DNA of 64,000 nucleotides. Source: Bacteroides acidifaciens (GTDB lineage: Bacteria; Bacteroidota; Bacteroidia; Bacteroidales; Bacteroidaceae). The notes below the pieces were generated by a model, which worked only from the letters and a program-made list of their open reading frames with translations, made no database searches and was not told where the DNA came from. Of this stretch, positions 23,937-32,658 are shown piece by piece; the stretch's first letter is position 1, and the number at the start of each line of letters is the position of its first letter. A program made the translations under genes and the position numbers. Where the stretch lies: contig NZ_JANJZR010000017.1 in the NCBI RefSeq assembly GCF_024623065.1, positions 1 to 64,000 on the forward strand. The letters run 5' to 3'.

Positions 23937-25991
23937 ATGGAAAGCAAATATAATTATTTCAAGCGAGATATAAGTTGGCTCTCATTCAATTACCGCGTAT
24001 TGTTGGAGGCTCTGGACGAGCGTCTGCCGCTTTACGAACGTATCAACTTCATCTCTATCTACTCTTCCAACCTCGAAGAGTTTTACAAAATCCGTGTAGC
24101 CGACCATAAAGCTGTCGCCTCGGGAGCTACGGAAAGTGACGAAGAAACCGTACAATCCGCCCGCGAACTTGTAGAGGAAATCAACCGGGAAGTCAACCGG
24201 CAGCTAGATGACCGTGTGCGCATCTACGAACAGAAGATACTGCCTGCCCTGCGCAAGAGCCACATCATATTTTATCAGGACAGCCATGTAGAGCCGTTCC
24301 ATCAGCAGTTCATCAAAGACTTTTTCAAAGAGGAAATCTTTCCTTATCTCCAGCCCGTACCTGTGTCTAAGGATAGAATCGTCTCCTTCCTGCGAGACAA
24401 CCGGCTTTATCTTGCTATCCGTGTCTATCTGAAAAACACCGAGCCACACACCCCCTATTACTTCGTCATGAAGCAACCCTATGCCAAAGTGCCCCGCTTC
24501 ATCGAGCTTCCTTCTCACGAAAAGAACCACTATCTGATGTTCACCGAAGACATCATCAAGGCGAACCTCGATCTCATCTTCCCCGGCTACGACATCGACT
24601 CGAGCTACTGCATCAAAATCTCCCGCGATGCCGACATTCTGATTGACGACACCGCCAGCAGCGCCGACCTCGTAGCCCAACTGAAAAGGAAAGTGAAGAA
24701 ACGCAAGATAGGCGACGTATGCCGTTTTGTCTACGACCGCGCCATGCCACAAGACTTTCGGGACTTCCTCGTAGACGCCTTCCGCATCCAGCGTGACGAG
24801 CTCGTCCCAGGCGACAAGCACCTCAATCTGGAAGATCTGCGCCATCTCCCCAACCCGAATAAATCCCTGCACAGCGTGGAAAAGCCGAAACCGATGAAGC
24901 TCACCTTCCTCGACGAAAAGGAATCCATCTTCAACTACGTCGCCCAGAAGGACTTGCTGCTTTACTACCCCTACCACTCTTTCGAGCATTTCATCCACTT
25001 CCTCTACGAAGCCGTGCACAACCCGGAAACCCGCGAAATCATGGTGACGCAATACCGCGTAGCCGAAAACTCCGTTGTCATCAACACTTTGATAGCCGCT
25101 GCCCAAAACGGTAAGAAAGTCACCGTATTCGTAGAACTGAAGGCCCGTTTTGACGAAGAAAACAACCTCGCCACCGCCGAAATGATGCAAGCTGCCGGCA
25201 TCAAAATAATATACAGTATCCCCGGACTGAAAGTGCACGCCAAAGTTGCACTCATCCGCCGCCGCGGAATGAACGGCGAAAAGCTCCCCGGCTACGCCTA
25301 TATCAGCACCGGCAACTTCAACGAGAAGACCGCCACCCTCTACGCCGACTGCGGACTCTTCACCTGCCGCAAAGAAATAGTGAACGATCTCTACAACCTC
25401 TTCCGCACGCTCCAAGGCAAGGAAGACCCGAAGTTCAGCACCCTCCTTGTCGCCCGTTTCAACCTCATCCCAGAGCTGAACCGCCTCATCGACCGCGAAA
25501 TAGCCCTCGCTGACCAAGGCAAACAAGGACGTATCATCCTCAAAATGAACGCCCTTCAAGACCCCACCATGATAGACCGCCTCTACGAAGCATCCGAACA
25601 CGGCGTACAAATCGACCTCATCGTCCGCGGCATCTGCTGCCTCATCCCTGGCCGGTCATACAGTCGTAACATCCGCGTCACCCGTATTGTAGACAGCTTC
25701 CTGGAGCACGCCCGCATCTGGTACTTCGGCAACGACGGCAACCCCAAAGTCTTCATGGGCTCACCCGACTGGATGCGCCGCAACCTCTACCGCCGCATCG
25801 AAGCTATCACGCCCATCCTTGCCCCCGACCTGCGCGACAGCCTGATAGAAATGCTCAACATCCAACTCGCCGACAACCAAAAAGCCTGCTGGGTGGACGA
25901 CCAACTGCAAAACATATTCAAAAAAAGAACACCCGGCACACCAAGCATCCGGGCGCAATATACCTTCTACGACTGGCTGAATAAACAATGA
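23937..25991 (+). CDS. ppk1: Polyphosphate kinase 1
   Basis: 684 residues. It polymerises the gamma phosphate of ATP into polyphosphate (reversible). The start YFKRDISWLSFNYRVLLEA is the PPK1 N domain. The phosphorylated catalytic His is residue 434 in GLKVHAKVALIRR. STGNFNEKTATLYAD and a second His in FLEHARIWYF complete the PLD-like active site. Codons strongly favour C endings, like the transporter downstream. The stop codon is buried in a 14-bp hairpin. The pairing with PiT-PhoU suggests joint phosphate handling. Confidence 0.96.
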   Translation: MESKYNYFKRDISWLSFNYRVLLEALDERLPLYERINFISIYSSNLEEFYKIRVADHKAVASGATESDEETVQSARELVEEINREVNRQLDDRVRIYEQKILPALRKSHIIFYQDSHVEPFHQQFIKDFFKEEIFPYLQPVPVSKDRIVSFLRDNRLYLAIRVYLKNTEPHTPYYFVMKQPYAKVPRFIELPSHEKNHYLMFTEDIIKANLDLIFPGYDIDSSYCIKISRDADILIDDTASSADLVAQLKRKVKKRKIGDVCRFVYDRAMPQDFRDFLVDAFRIQRDELVPGDKHLNLEDLRHLPNPNKSLHSVEKPKPMKLTFLDEKESIFNYVAQKDLLLYYPYHSFEHFIHFLYEAVHNPETREIMVTQYRVAENSVVINTLIAAAQNGKKVTVFVELKARFDEENNLATAEMMQAAGIKIIYSIPGLKVHAKVALIRRRGMNGEKLPGYAYISTGNFNEKTATLYADCGLFTCRKEIVNDLYNLFRTLQGKEDPKFSTLLVARFNLIPELNRLIDREIALADQGKQGRIILKMNALQDPTMIDRLYEASEHGVQIDLIVRGICCLIPGRSYSRNIRVTRIVDSFLEHARIWYFGNDGNPKVFMGSPDWMRRNLYRRIEAITPILAPDLRDSLIEMLNIQLADNQKACWVDDQLQNIFKKRTPGTPSIRAQYTFYDWLNKQ

Positions 25992-26016
25992 GGGGTGCTT
26001 CGAGCACCCCTCATTG
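25986..26016 (+). terminator. Perfect 14-bp hairpin over the ppk1 stop codon
   Basis: CAATGAGGGGTGCT (25986-25999) pairs exactly with AGCACCCCTCATTG (26003-26016) around a TCG loop. The TGA stop is within the stem. No T tract follows, so it may only attenuate or protect the mRNA between ppk1 and the transporter. Confidence 0.65.
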
Positions 26017-26107
26017 TAACACAAATGTCACACATATGTCACCTCCCTGCAATGTCGAATCCCGTCCTTTGCAACCAAATAAAGAAACATACACACCTAT
26101 TTCATTT

Positions 26108-28357
26108 ATGGAGACAATTTATTTATGCATCATCATCTTCCTCTTCGTCCTTGCCGTCTTCGACCTGATAGTCGGAGTAAGCAATGATGCGGTCAACTTC
26201 CTGAACTCGGCGGTAGGCGCCAGGGCCGCCTCATTCAAGACCATCCTGTTCATAGCCGGCATAGGCATTTTCATCGGCGCCTCCCTGTCCAACGGAATGA
26301 TGGACATCGCCCGTCACGGCATCTACCAACCCGAACACTTCTACTTTGCCGAAATCATGTGCATCCTGCTCGCCGTCATGCTGACCGACGTGGTACTGCT
26401 CGATGTATTCAACTCCATGGGCATGCCCACCTCCACCACCGTATCCCTCGTCTTCGAGCTCCTCGGTGGAACCTTTGCCCTCTCCCTTATCAAAGTACAC
26501 AACAGCGACACCCTCGGCCTGGGCGACCTCATCAATACCGACAAAGCCCTCTCCGTCATCATGGCCATCTTCGTATCCGTCGCCATCGCCTTCTTCTTCG
26601 GAATGCTCGTGCAGTGGACAGCCCGTGTGGTCTTCACCTTCAACTATAAGAAAAAGATGAAATACAACATCGCACTCTTTGGCGGTATCGCTGCAACCTC
26701 CATCATCTACTTCATGCTCATCAAGGGACTGAAAGACAGCTCCTTCATGACCCCCGACAACAAACATTGGATACAAGAAAACACATGGATGCTCATCACC
26801 GTCTTCTTCGTATCCTTCACCATACTGATGCAAGTGCTCCACTGGCTCAAAGTCAACGTCTTTAAAGTCGTTGTCCTCATGGGTACCTTCGCCCTTGCCC
26901 TCGCCTTCGCCGGCAATGACCTCGTCAACTTCATCGGTGTCCCCCTCGCAGGCTTCTCCTCCTTCATGGACTACACCGCCAACGGAGCAGGCAACGCCAA
27001 CGACTTCCTGATGACCTCACTGCTAGGCCCCGCCAAAACCCCGTGGTACTTCCTCATCGGCGCCGGCGCCATCATGGTCTACGCCCTCTGCACCTCCAAG
27101 AAAGCCCACGCAGTAATCAAGACTTCCGTCGACCTCTCCCGCCAAGACGAAGGCGAAGAAACCTTCGGAAGCACCCCGATAGCCCGCACCGTAGTCCGCA
27201 TCAGCATGACACTTGCCAACAGCATCTGCCGCATCATGCCCGAGAACACCAAACAGTGGTTCAACTCCCGCTTCCGCAAGGACGAAGCCATCATCGCCGA
27301 CGGAGCCGCCTTCGACCTTGTCCGCGCATCTATCAACCTCGTACTGGCAGGCCTGCTCATCGCTCTGGGAACTTCGCTGAAGCTCCCCCTCTCCACCACC
27401 TACGTCACCTTCATGGTAGCGATGGGTACTTCACTCGCCGACCGTGCCTGGGGACGTGACTCCGCCGTCTACCGTATCACGGGTGTACTGAGCGTCATCG
27501 GTGGCTGGTTCATCACCGCCGGAGCCGCCTTTACCATCTGTTTCTTTGTCGCCCTCGTACTCCATTACGGTGGCAACATCTCCATCATCGCCCTTATCGC
27601 CCTCGCCGTATTCATCCTGATACGCAGCCAGGTGATGTACAAGAAACGCAAAGCGAAAACGCAAGGCAACGAAACTTTGAAACAACTCATGCAGACCACA
27701 AACAGCGAAGAAGCCCTGCAACTGATGCGCAAACACACCCGCGAAGAGCTCTCCAGAATACTGGAGTATGCTGAAACGAATTTCGAACTCACCGTCACCT
27801 CTTTCCTGCACGAGAATCTCCGCGGACTGCGTCGTGCGATGGGTTCCACCAAGTTTGAGAAGCAACTCATCAAGCAGATGAAACGCACGGGAACCGTAGC
27901 CATGTGCCGCCTCGACAACAACACCGTGCTCGAAAAAGGACTCTACTACTACCAGGGCAACGACTTCGCCAGCGAACTGGTGTACAGCATCGCCCGCCTC
28001 TGCGAACCATGCCTCGAACATATCGACAATAACTTCAATCCTCTCGACGCTATCCAGAAAGGTGAATTCAGCGATGTCTCCGAAGACATCACTTACTTGA
28101 TTCAGCAATGCCGCAAAAAGCTGGAAAGCAACGAGTACGCCAATATGGAAGAAGAAATCCGCCGTGCCAACGACCTCAACGGACAACTCTCACTGCTGAA
28201 ACGCAAGGAACTGCAACGCATCCAAAGCCAGTCGGGAAGCATCCGCGTAAGCATGGTCTATCTGACAATGGTGCAGGAAGCACAGAACGTAGTGACTTAC
28301 ACAATCAACCTGATGAAAGTAAGCCGCAAATTCCAAATGGAAAACGAAATGCCCTAG
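26108..28357 (+). CDS. PiT-family phosphate permease fused to a PhoU-like domain
   Basis: 749 residues from METIYLCIII; the frame runs back to the ppk1 stop, but the upstream part is low-complexity. Residues ~1-520 form the PiT transporter, with the duplicated signatures GVSNDAVNFLNSAVGARAAS and the matching GNDLVNFIGVPLAG, plus STTTV and STTYV motifs. Residues ~540-749 are a soluble helical PhoU-like region (SFLHENLRGLRRAM...). Inorganic phosphate would enter with H+ or Na+. It lies ~115 bp after ppk1 with the same C-rich codon style. Such fusions occur in Bacteroidota. Confidence 0.92.
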   Translation: METIYLCIIIFLFVLAVFDLIVGVSNDAVNFLNSAVGARAASFKTILFIAGIGIFIGASLSNGMMDIARHGIYQPEHFYFAEIMCILLAVMLTDVVLLDVFNSMGMPTSTTVSLVFELLGGTFALSLIKVHNSDTLGLGDLINTDKALSVIMAIFVSVAIAFFFGMLVQWTARVVFTFNYKKKMKYNIALFGGIAATSIIYFMLIKGLKDSSFMTPDNKHWIQENTWMLITVFFVSFTILMQVLHWLKVNVFKVVVLMGTFALALAFAGNDLVNFIGVPLAGFSSFMDYTANGAGNANDFLMTSLLGPAKTPWYFLIGAGAIMVYALCTSKKAHAVIKTSVDLSRQDEGEETFGSTPIARTVVRISMTLANSICRIMPENTKQWFNSRFRKDEAIIADGAAFDLVRASINLVLAGLLIALGTSLKLPLSTTYVTFMVAMGTSLADRAWGRDSAVYRITGVLSVIGGWFITAGAAFTICFFVALVLHYGGNISIIALIALAVFILIRSQVMYKKRKAKTQGNETLKQLMQTTNSEEALQLMRKHTREELSRILEYAETNFELTVTSFLHENLRGLRRAMGSTKFEKQLIKQMKRTGTVAMCRLDNNTVLEKGLYYYQGNDFASELVYSIARLCEPCLEHIDNNFNPLDAIQKGEFSDVSEDITYLIQQCRKKLESNEYANMEEEIRRANDLNGQLSLLKRKELQRIQSQSGSIRVSMVYLTMVQEAQNVVTYTINLMKVSRKFQMENEMP

Positions 28358-28432
28358 CCCCACCGGCTACACCCAAAAAACAGGCAGATACAGAACAAGT
28401 CATTGCAAACGAATCTTGAAATCACAACTATG

Positions 28433-28482
28433 GACTTGGGCAAATGAAGCAGATGAAACCATGTACTTCATTTGCCCAAGTC
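28433..28482. terminator. 17-bp perfect inverted repeat after the phosphate transporter
   Basis: GACTTGGGCAAATGAAG (28433-28449) pairs with CTTCATTTGCCCAAGTC (28466-28482). It is placed to end transcription from both sides, and the right arm overlaps the last codons of the small minus-strand frame at 28468. Confidence 0.65.
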
Positions 28483-28674
28483 TTCTATATCATTGGCTTG
28501 AACGTAGTACTTGCCACCATCAAGTCTTCTACATCTTCTCTCATACTCAAGTAGATGTTTTTCCTCCCCCAAAAAGGTAATAATTGGTACTCTATGCAAA
28601 CATACTGAAAACATGTCATCATCCTCGGCCACCAGAATCAGTGGACGGAATCCATTGGTTTGTACGCCTTCCAT
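28468..28674 (-). CDS. Small protein of unknown function
   Basis: 68 residues starting MEGVQTNGFRPLILVAEDDD and ending NDIEDLGK. It is soluble and charged, with balanced amino acid use and a LLEYERRCRRLDGGKYYV stretch that looks like real protein. It occupies the gap between the transporter and the ABC-F gene, and its 3' end lies in a 17-bp inverted repeat. I recognise no family. A small independent gene or a fragment are both possible. Confidence 0.45.
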   Translation of the reverse strand: MEGVQTNGFRPLILVAEDDDMFSVCLHRVPIITFLGEEKHLLEYERRCRRLDGGKYYVQANDIEDLGK

Positions 28675-28762
28675 CTTGTTTTACTATTGTCATTTTATCT
28701 GTTTTTTAAAGACAGTCTCCCTTTTCAACACGCAAGGCATAAAGAATATTCATATATTTCGC

Positions 28763-28770
28763 TATCTTTG
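28763..28770 (+). promoter_or_regulatory. -7 box of the ABC-F gene
   Basis: TATCTTTG, 22 bp before the ATG at 28793; fits TAnnTTTG. Confidence 0.55.
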
Positions 28771-28792
28771 CGCTTCAAATTAAAAGAATAGT

Positions 28793-30430
28793 ATGATTTC
28801 TGTTGATGGATTGGCCGTTGAGTTTGGCGGCACTACTTTATTTAGTGACATTTCCTTCGTAATTAATGAAAAAGACCGCATCGCCCTGATGGGCAAGAAC
28901 GGGGCGGGAAAAAGTACACTGCTGAAGATTCTGGCGGGTGTACGGCAGCCTACCCGTGGCAAGGTTTCCGCACCGAAAGATTGCGTGGTGGCTTACCTGC
29001 CGCAGCACTTGATGACGGAAGACGGCCGGACGGTGTTTGACGAAACGGCACAAGCATTCGCGCATCTGCATGAGATGGAAGCAGAGATTGAGAGGTTGAA
29101 CAAGGAGTTGGAGACACGGACGGATTACGAGAGTGACAGTTATATGTCGCTGATTGAGGAAGTTTCCGCTTTGAGCGAGAAGTTTTATTCGATTGATGCC
29201 ACGAATTACGAGGAAGATGTAGAGAAAGCATTGCTGGGACTAGGGTTCAAGCGGGACGACTTCCAGCGCCAGACAAGTGATTTCAGCGGCGGATGGAGGA
29301 TGCGTATCGAGTTGGCAAAGTTACTGTTGCAAAAACCGGACGTGTTGTTGCTCGATGAGCCGACGAATCACTTGGACATCGAGTCTATCCAATGGTTGGA
29401 AGATTTTCTGATTAATAACGGCAAGGCTGTGATTGTGATTAGTCACGACCGCAAATTCGTGGATAATATCACGACACGCACTATCGAGGTGACGATGGGG
29501 CGTATCTATGACTACAAGGTGAATTACTCACAATATCTGCAACTGCGCAAGGAACGCCGCGAACAACAACAGAAGGCGTATGACGAGCAGCAGAAGTTTA
29601 TCGCTGAGACGAAGGAGTTTATCGAACGGTTCAAAGGGACATACTCAAAGACGTTGCAGGTGCAGAGCCGCGTAAAGATGCTGGAGAAGCTGGAGTTGCT
29701 GGAAGTGGACGAAGAGGATACGTCGGCATTGCGGCTGAAATTCCCGCCTTCGCCGCGGTCGGGCAGTTATCCGGTGATTATGGACAGTGTAGGCAAGGCA
29801 TACGGTGAGAAGACGGTGTTCCGCAACGCAAATCTGACGATTGAGCGCGGAGACAAAGTGGCTTTCGTCGGCAAGAACGGTGAGGGTAAGTCTACACTCG
29901 TGAAGTGTATCATGCGGGAGATTGAGCATGACGGCACGCTGACGTTGGGGCATAATGTGCAAATCGGATATTTCGCACAGAACCAGGCATCGCTGATGGA
30001 TGAGAACCTGACGGTATTCCAGACGATTGACGATGTGGCGAAGGGTGAGATTCGGAACAAGATTCGTGATTTGCTGGGTGCTTTCATGTTTGGCGGACCG
30101 GAAGAGTCGATGAAGAAGGTGAAAGTGTTGTCCGGCGGTGAGCGGACGCGGTTGGCGATGATTAAGCTGCTGCTGGAGCCTGTCAATCTCCTGATTCTCG
30201 ACGAGCCGACGAATCATCTCGACATGAAGACAAAGGATATTCTGAAACAGGCGTTACTCGATTTTGACGGGACGCTGATTGTCGTTTCGCACGACCGTGA
30301 CTTCCTCGACGGACTAGTGACAAAGGTGTATGAGTTCGGCAACCAAAAAGTGACGGAACATCTTTGCGGCATCTACGAGTTCCTGGAGAAGAAGAAAATG
30401 GATTCGTTGCAGGAACTGGAAAAGAAATAA
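28793..30430 (+). CDS. ABC-F family ATPase (translation factor type)
   Basis: 545 residues with two ABC domains and no membrane part. Walker A motifs are GKNGAGKST (first) and GKNGEGKST (second). Signatures are FSGGWRMRIELAKLLL and LSGGERTRLAMIKLLL, each followed by LLDEPTNHLD-type Walker B. The linker is charged and coiled (REQQQKAYDEQQKF). It lacks the long C-terminal extension of Uup. This architecture fits ribosome-associated EttA/YdiF/YbiT-like proteins rather than a transporter; an antibiotic-protection role cannot be inferred from sequence alone. Confidence 0.92.
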   Translation: MISVDGLAVEFGGTTLFSDISFVINEKDRIALMGKNGAGKSTLLKILAGVRQPTRGKVSAPKDCVVAYLPQHLMTEDGRTVFDETAQAFAHLHEMEAEIERLNKELETRTDYESDSYMSLIEEVSALSEKFYSIDATNYEEDVEKALLGLGFKRDDFQRQTSDFSGGWRMRIELAKLLLQKPDVLLLDEPTNHLDIESIQWLEDFLINNGKAVIVISHDRKFVDNITTRTIEVTMGRIYDYKVNYSQYLQLRKERREQQQKAYDEQQKFIAETKEFIERFKGTYSKTLQVQSRVKMLEKLELLEVDEEDTSALRLKFPPSPRSGSYPVIMDSVGKAYGEKTVFRNANLTIERGDKVAFVGKNGEGKSTLVKCIMREIEHDGTLTLGHNVQIGYFAQNQASLMDENLTVFQTIDDVAKGEIRNKIRDLLGAFMFGGPEESMKKVKVLSGGERTRLAMIKLLLEPVNLLILDEPTNHLDMKTKDILKQALLDFDGTLIVVSHDRDFLDGLVTKVYEFGNQKVTEHLCGIYEFLEKKKMDSLQELEKK

Positions 30431-30439
30431 TATTCTTTA

Positions 30440-30563
30440 GACAAAAGAACATAAGAATAAAAGAACAAAAGAACAAAGATTGAACAGCAGTTAAATAACT
30501 GCAGCAGGAATAATTTTCTAAGCATAGCCTTTATGTTCTTTTGTTCTTATGTTCTTATGTCTG
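30440..30563. repeat. Imperfect inverted repeat of AAGAACA words with nested hairpin
   Basis: AGACAAAAGAACATAAGAAT (from 30440) mirrors the sequence ending at 30563 (reverse complement AGACATAAGAACATAAGAAC...), ~30 bp with 2 mismatches. A GCAGTTA/TAACTGC stem (30488-30503) lies in the loop. It follows the ABC-F stop. Composition is AT-rich and its words are repetitive. Confidence 0.65.
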
Positions 30564-30643
30564 AATTTACCAGCTTATACTTATAACACCCTAATAAATA
30601 ATAAAAAGAGGGTGATGGCTAGAAAAGAAAATAAAAGTATTTG

Positions 30644-30651
30644 TATATTTG
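30644..30651 (+). promoter_or_regulatory. -7 box of the metal-efflux operon
   Basis: TATATTTG; the transcript would begin near 30658, 45 bp before the leader frame at 30702. Confidence 0.5.
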
Positions 30652-30701
30652 CGCACATTAAAACTCCTAAGTCAAAGGTACGCAGGATGGAAAAGTAGTT
30701 T

Positions 30702-30788
30702 ATGTCTCGGCAACTAAGTTGCGGGAACGCTTGCGGGAAAAAAGAAAAAGAACCACTAAAAAACAAATTCTCTAAAAAGAAAGGATGA
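30702..30788 (+). CDS. Possible 28-residue leader peptide coupled to the efflux operon
   Basis: ATG at 30702 opens a frame MSRQLSCGNACGKKEKEP... of 28 codons, with two Cys and a Lys-rich end. Its TGA (30786-30788) overlaps the ATG of the next gene as ATGA. Such overlap usually means translational coupling. The Cys pair in front of a metal-efflux operon suggests a sensing or attenuation leader, but chance cannot be excluded for so short a frame. Confidence 0.35.
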   Translation: MSRQLSCGNACGKKEKEPLKNKFSKKKG

Positions 30789-31198
30789 AGGGGAAGAAAC
30801 GAATTATAGTAACTCTGTTGTTTTTTATCAACATTATCATGTTGATGGCAGCCGTTATCCCCCATCACCACCACTCCGACGGAATGATTTGCATGAAGCA
30901 GGACTTGCCGGTAGAGCAACAATGCCCCATGCATCATCATCACCACCCGGCAAACGATTCGTGTTGCAGCAACGAGTGTCTGACGCGTTTCCAATCGCCT
31001 GTGCCATCCGTACATACGGATAGCGACCCGGATTATGTATTCATCGCTACGCTGTTCACGGATGTAATCATAGAACATTTATTGCGACCGCTAGAGAGAC
31101 GGGGCAAGAACTACTACGTCTATCGAGACTCTCTGCATGGTACGGACACTCCCCGTGCCACCCCCCTTCGTGCTCCCCCCTACTCTGTTTTTGCATAA
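30785..31198 (+). CDS. DUF6769-like His-rich envelope protein
   Basis: 137 residues. An N-terminal hydrophobic helix (IIVTLLFFINIIMLMAAVIP) is followed by HHHHSDGMIC, CPMHHHHHP and SCCSNEC. The His/Cys clusters point to metal binding at the periplasmic face. The family is known as a companion of CzcCBA-type operons in Bacteroidota. It is first among the recognised genes of the efflux operon, and its start overlaps the stop of a 28-codon upstream frame. Confidence 0.75.
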   Translation: MKGKKRIIVTLLFFINIIMLMAAVIPHHHHSDGMICMKQDLPVEQQCPMHHHHHPANDSCCSNECLTRFQSPVPSVHTDSDPDYVFIATLFTDVIIEHLLRPLERRGKNYYVYRDSLHGTDTPRATPLRAPPYSVFA

Positions 31199-31227
31199 AA
31201 ACGTGAATGCAAATCTGTTGCATCCGC

Positions 31228-31247
31228 GTTACTTTATCTTTGTAACG
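31228..31247 (+). promoter_or_regulatory. -7 box inside a short palindrome before the adaptor gene
   Basis: TATCTTTG (31235-31242) lies between CGTTAC (31228-31233) and GTAACG (31242-31247). The symmetry around the -7 box could be an operator for a dimeric, perhaps metal-responsive, repressor. No regulator gene is adjacent. Confidence 0.4.
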
Positions 31248-31286
31248 TACAAAAAAAACAGTAAAACTTAGTAGGAAATATCACTT

Positions 31287-32531
31287 ATGAAGAAGATTTT
31301 TTTGATGGGAATCCTGGGCTTGTTCGCTTTGGGCTCCTGCACTAACAAAAATGCGCAAGGACATGACCACGAAGGACATGACCATAGTATCGTCACACAC
31401 AACCACGATGGACATGACCACAAAGGGCACAACCACGAAGCGGAAGGTGCCGGGCACTCTCACGAAGGAGAATGTAACGGCGACCACAACGAAGCCGCCA
31501 ACGCCCACAGCGACGAAATTATTCTTCCGAAAGCGAAAGCTGACGCTGCCGGAGTAAAGGTGAGCATCGTAGAGCCTGCCCCTTTCCGGCAAGTTATCAA
31601 AACCAGCGGACAGGTATTGCCTGCACAAGGCGATGAATCCGTAGCCGTAGCCACAGTAGCGGGGGTTGTCTCTTTCCGCGGAAAGGTGACGGAAGGCATG
31701 AGCGTAGGAAGCGGCACTCCGTTGCTCACCATTTCTTCGCACAACATCACAGACGGCGACCCGGTGCAACGTGCGCGCATCGCTTACGAAGTCTCAAAGA
31801 AAGAATACGAACGCATGAAAGCACTTGTAGCCAACAAAATCGTATCCGACAAGGATTTTGCACAGGCGGAGCAGAATTACGAAAATGCCCGCATCAGCTA
31901 CGAAGCGCTCGCAAAGAATCATTCGGCAATCGGACAGAATATTACCGCACCCATCGCCGGATACGTGAAGAGTATCCTCGTGAAAGAGGGGGACTATGTG
32001 ACCATCGGCCAACCGCTAGTCAGCGTGACGCAGAACCGCCGCCTGTTCCTTCGTGCCGAAGTGTCGGAAAAGTATTATCCGTATCTCCACACAATCAGTT
32101 CCGCCAATTTCCAGACGCCTTATAATAATAAGGTGTACGAGTTGGGTGCACTGAACGGACGGCTTCTTTCTTTCGGAAAGACATCGGGCGACAACTCTTT
32201 CTATGTACCCGTGACTTTTGAATTTGACAATAAAGGCGATGTCATCTCCGGCTCGTTCGTTGAGGTTTATCTGCTTTCTTCGCAACTGGATAATGTGCTT
32301 TCCCTTCCCCGCACGGCATTGACCGAGGAGCAGGGAGTGTTCTTTGTATATCTGCAACTCGACGAGGAAGGATACAAGAAACAGGAAGTCACTTTAGGCG
32401 CCGACAACGGCAAGAGCGTGCAAATCCTCACCGGAATTAAAGCGGGCGACCGTGTCGTGACCGAGGGGGCTTATCAGATTCGTCTGGCAAGTGCAAGCAA
32501 CGCCATCCCTGCGCACAGCCACGAGCATTGA
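31287..32531 (+). CDS. czcB: RND efflux periplasmic adaptor (CzcB-type) lipoprotein
   Basis: 414 residues. A lipoprotein signal (LGLFALGSC, Cys ~19) is followed by a long His/Asp-rich stretch to about residue 75 (HDHEGHDH, HDGHDHKGHNHE). The membrane-fusion domains then follow: VIKTSGQVLPAQGD, coiled-coil region 150-200, lipoyl/barrel parts (GYVKSILVKEGDYV, GIKAGDRVVTEGAYQIRL). It links CzcA to the outer-membrane channel. The His-rich arm probably binds Zn, Co, Ni or Cu; the metal cannot be told from sequence. Confidence 0.9.
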   Translation: MKKIFLMGILGLFALGSCTNKNAQGHDHEGHDHSIVTHNHDGHDHKGHNHEAEGAGHSHEGECNGDHNEAANAHSDEIILPKAKADAAGVKVSIVEPAPFRQVIKTSGQVLPAQGDESVAVATVAGVVSFRGKVTEGMSVGSGTPLLTISSHNITDGDPVQRARIAYEVSKKEYERMKALVANKIVSDKDFAQAEQNYENARISYEALAKNHSAIGQNITAPIAGYVKSILVKEGDYVTIGQPLVSVTQNRRLFLRAEVSEKYYPYLHTISSANFQTPYNNKVYELGALNGRLLSFGKTSGDNSFYVPVTFEFDNKGDVISGSFVEVYLLSSQLDNVLSLPRTALTEEQGVFFVYLQLDEEGYKKQEVTLGADNGKSVQILTGIKAGDRVVTEGAYQIRLASASNAIPAHSHEH

Positions 32532-32544
32532 TTCAACGGATTAG

Positions 32545-32655
32545 GGGCTAGTGATTAACGAAGACTATCAGTCGGCCAATCATTAACTAAATCAATCACT
32601 AACCATTAATCACCAAATAAGTTTATCACTAATCATTAACCATTAATCACTAAAT
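32545..32655. repeat. Low-complexity ATTAACCATTAATCAC repeats before czcA
   Basis: The phrases ATCACTAA, CATTAACCATTAATCAC and AACCATTAATCAC recur several times between the adaptor stop and the czcA start. The last copy ends 4-5 bp before the GTG, so any ribosome-binding signal lies in the repeat. Confidence 0.6.
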
Positions 32656-32658
32656 AAC

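Noticed and set aside
24204-25610. 468-codon minus-strand frame over ppk1
   Set aside because: Antisense shadow caused by ppk1 codon bias; Val/Glu/Phe-rich with no domain.
25988-26107. 40-residue extension of the phosphate transporter
   Set aside because: It starts within the ppk1 stop hairpin and is low-complexity; METIYLC at 26108 fits the PiT family.
26231-27459. Several long frames opposite or in other frames of the phosphate transporter
   Set aside because: The C-rich third codon positions of the transporter gene leave shadow frames without stops; the products are Pro/Arg/His-rich and lack domains.
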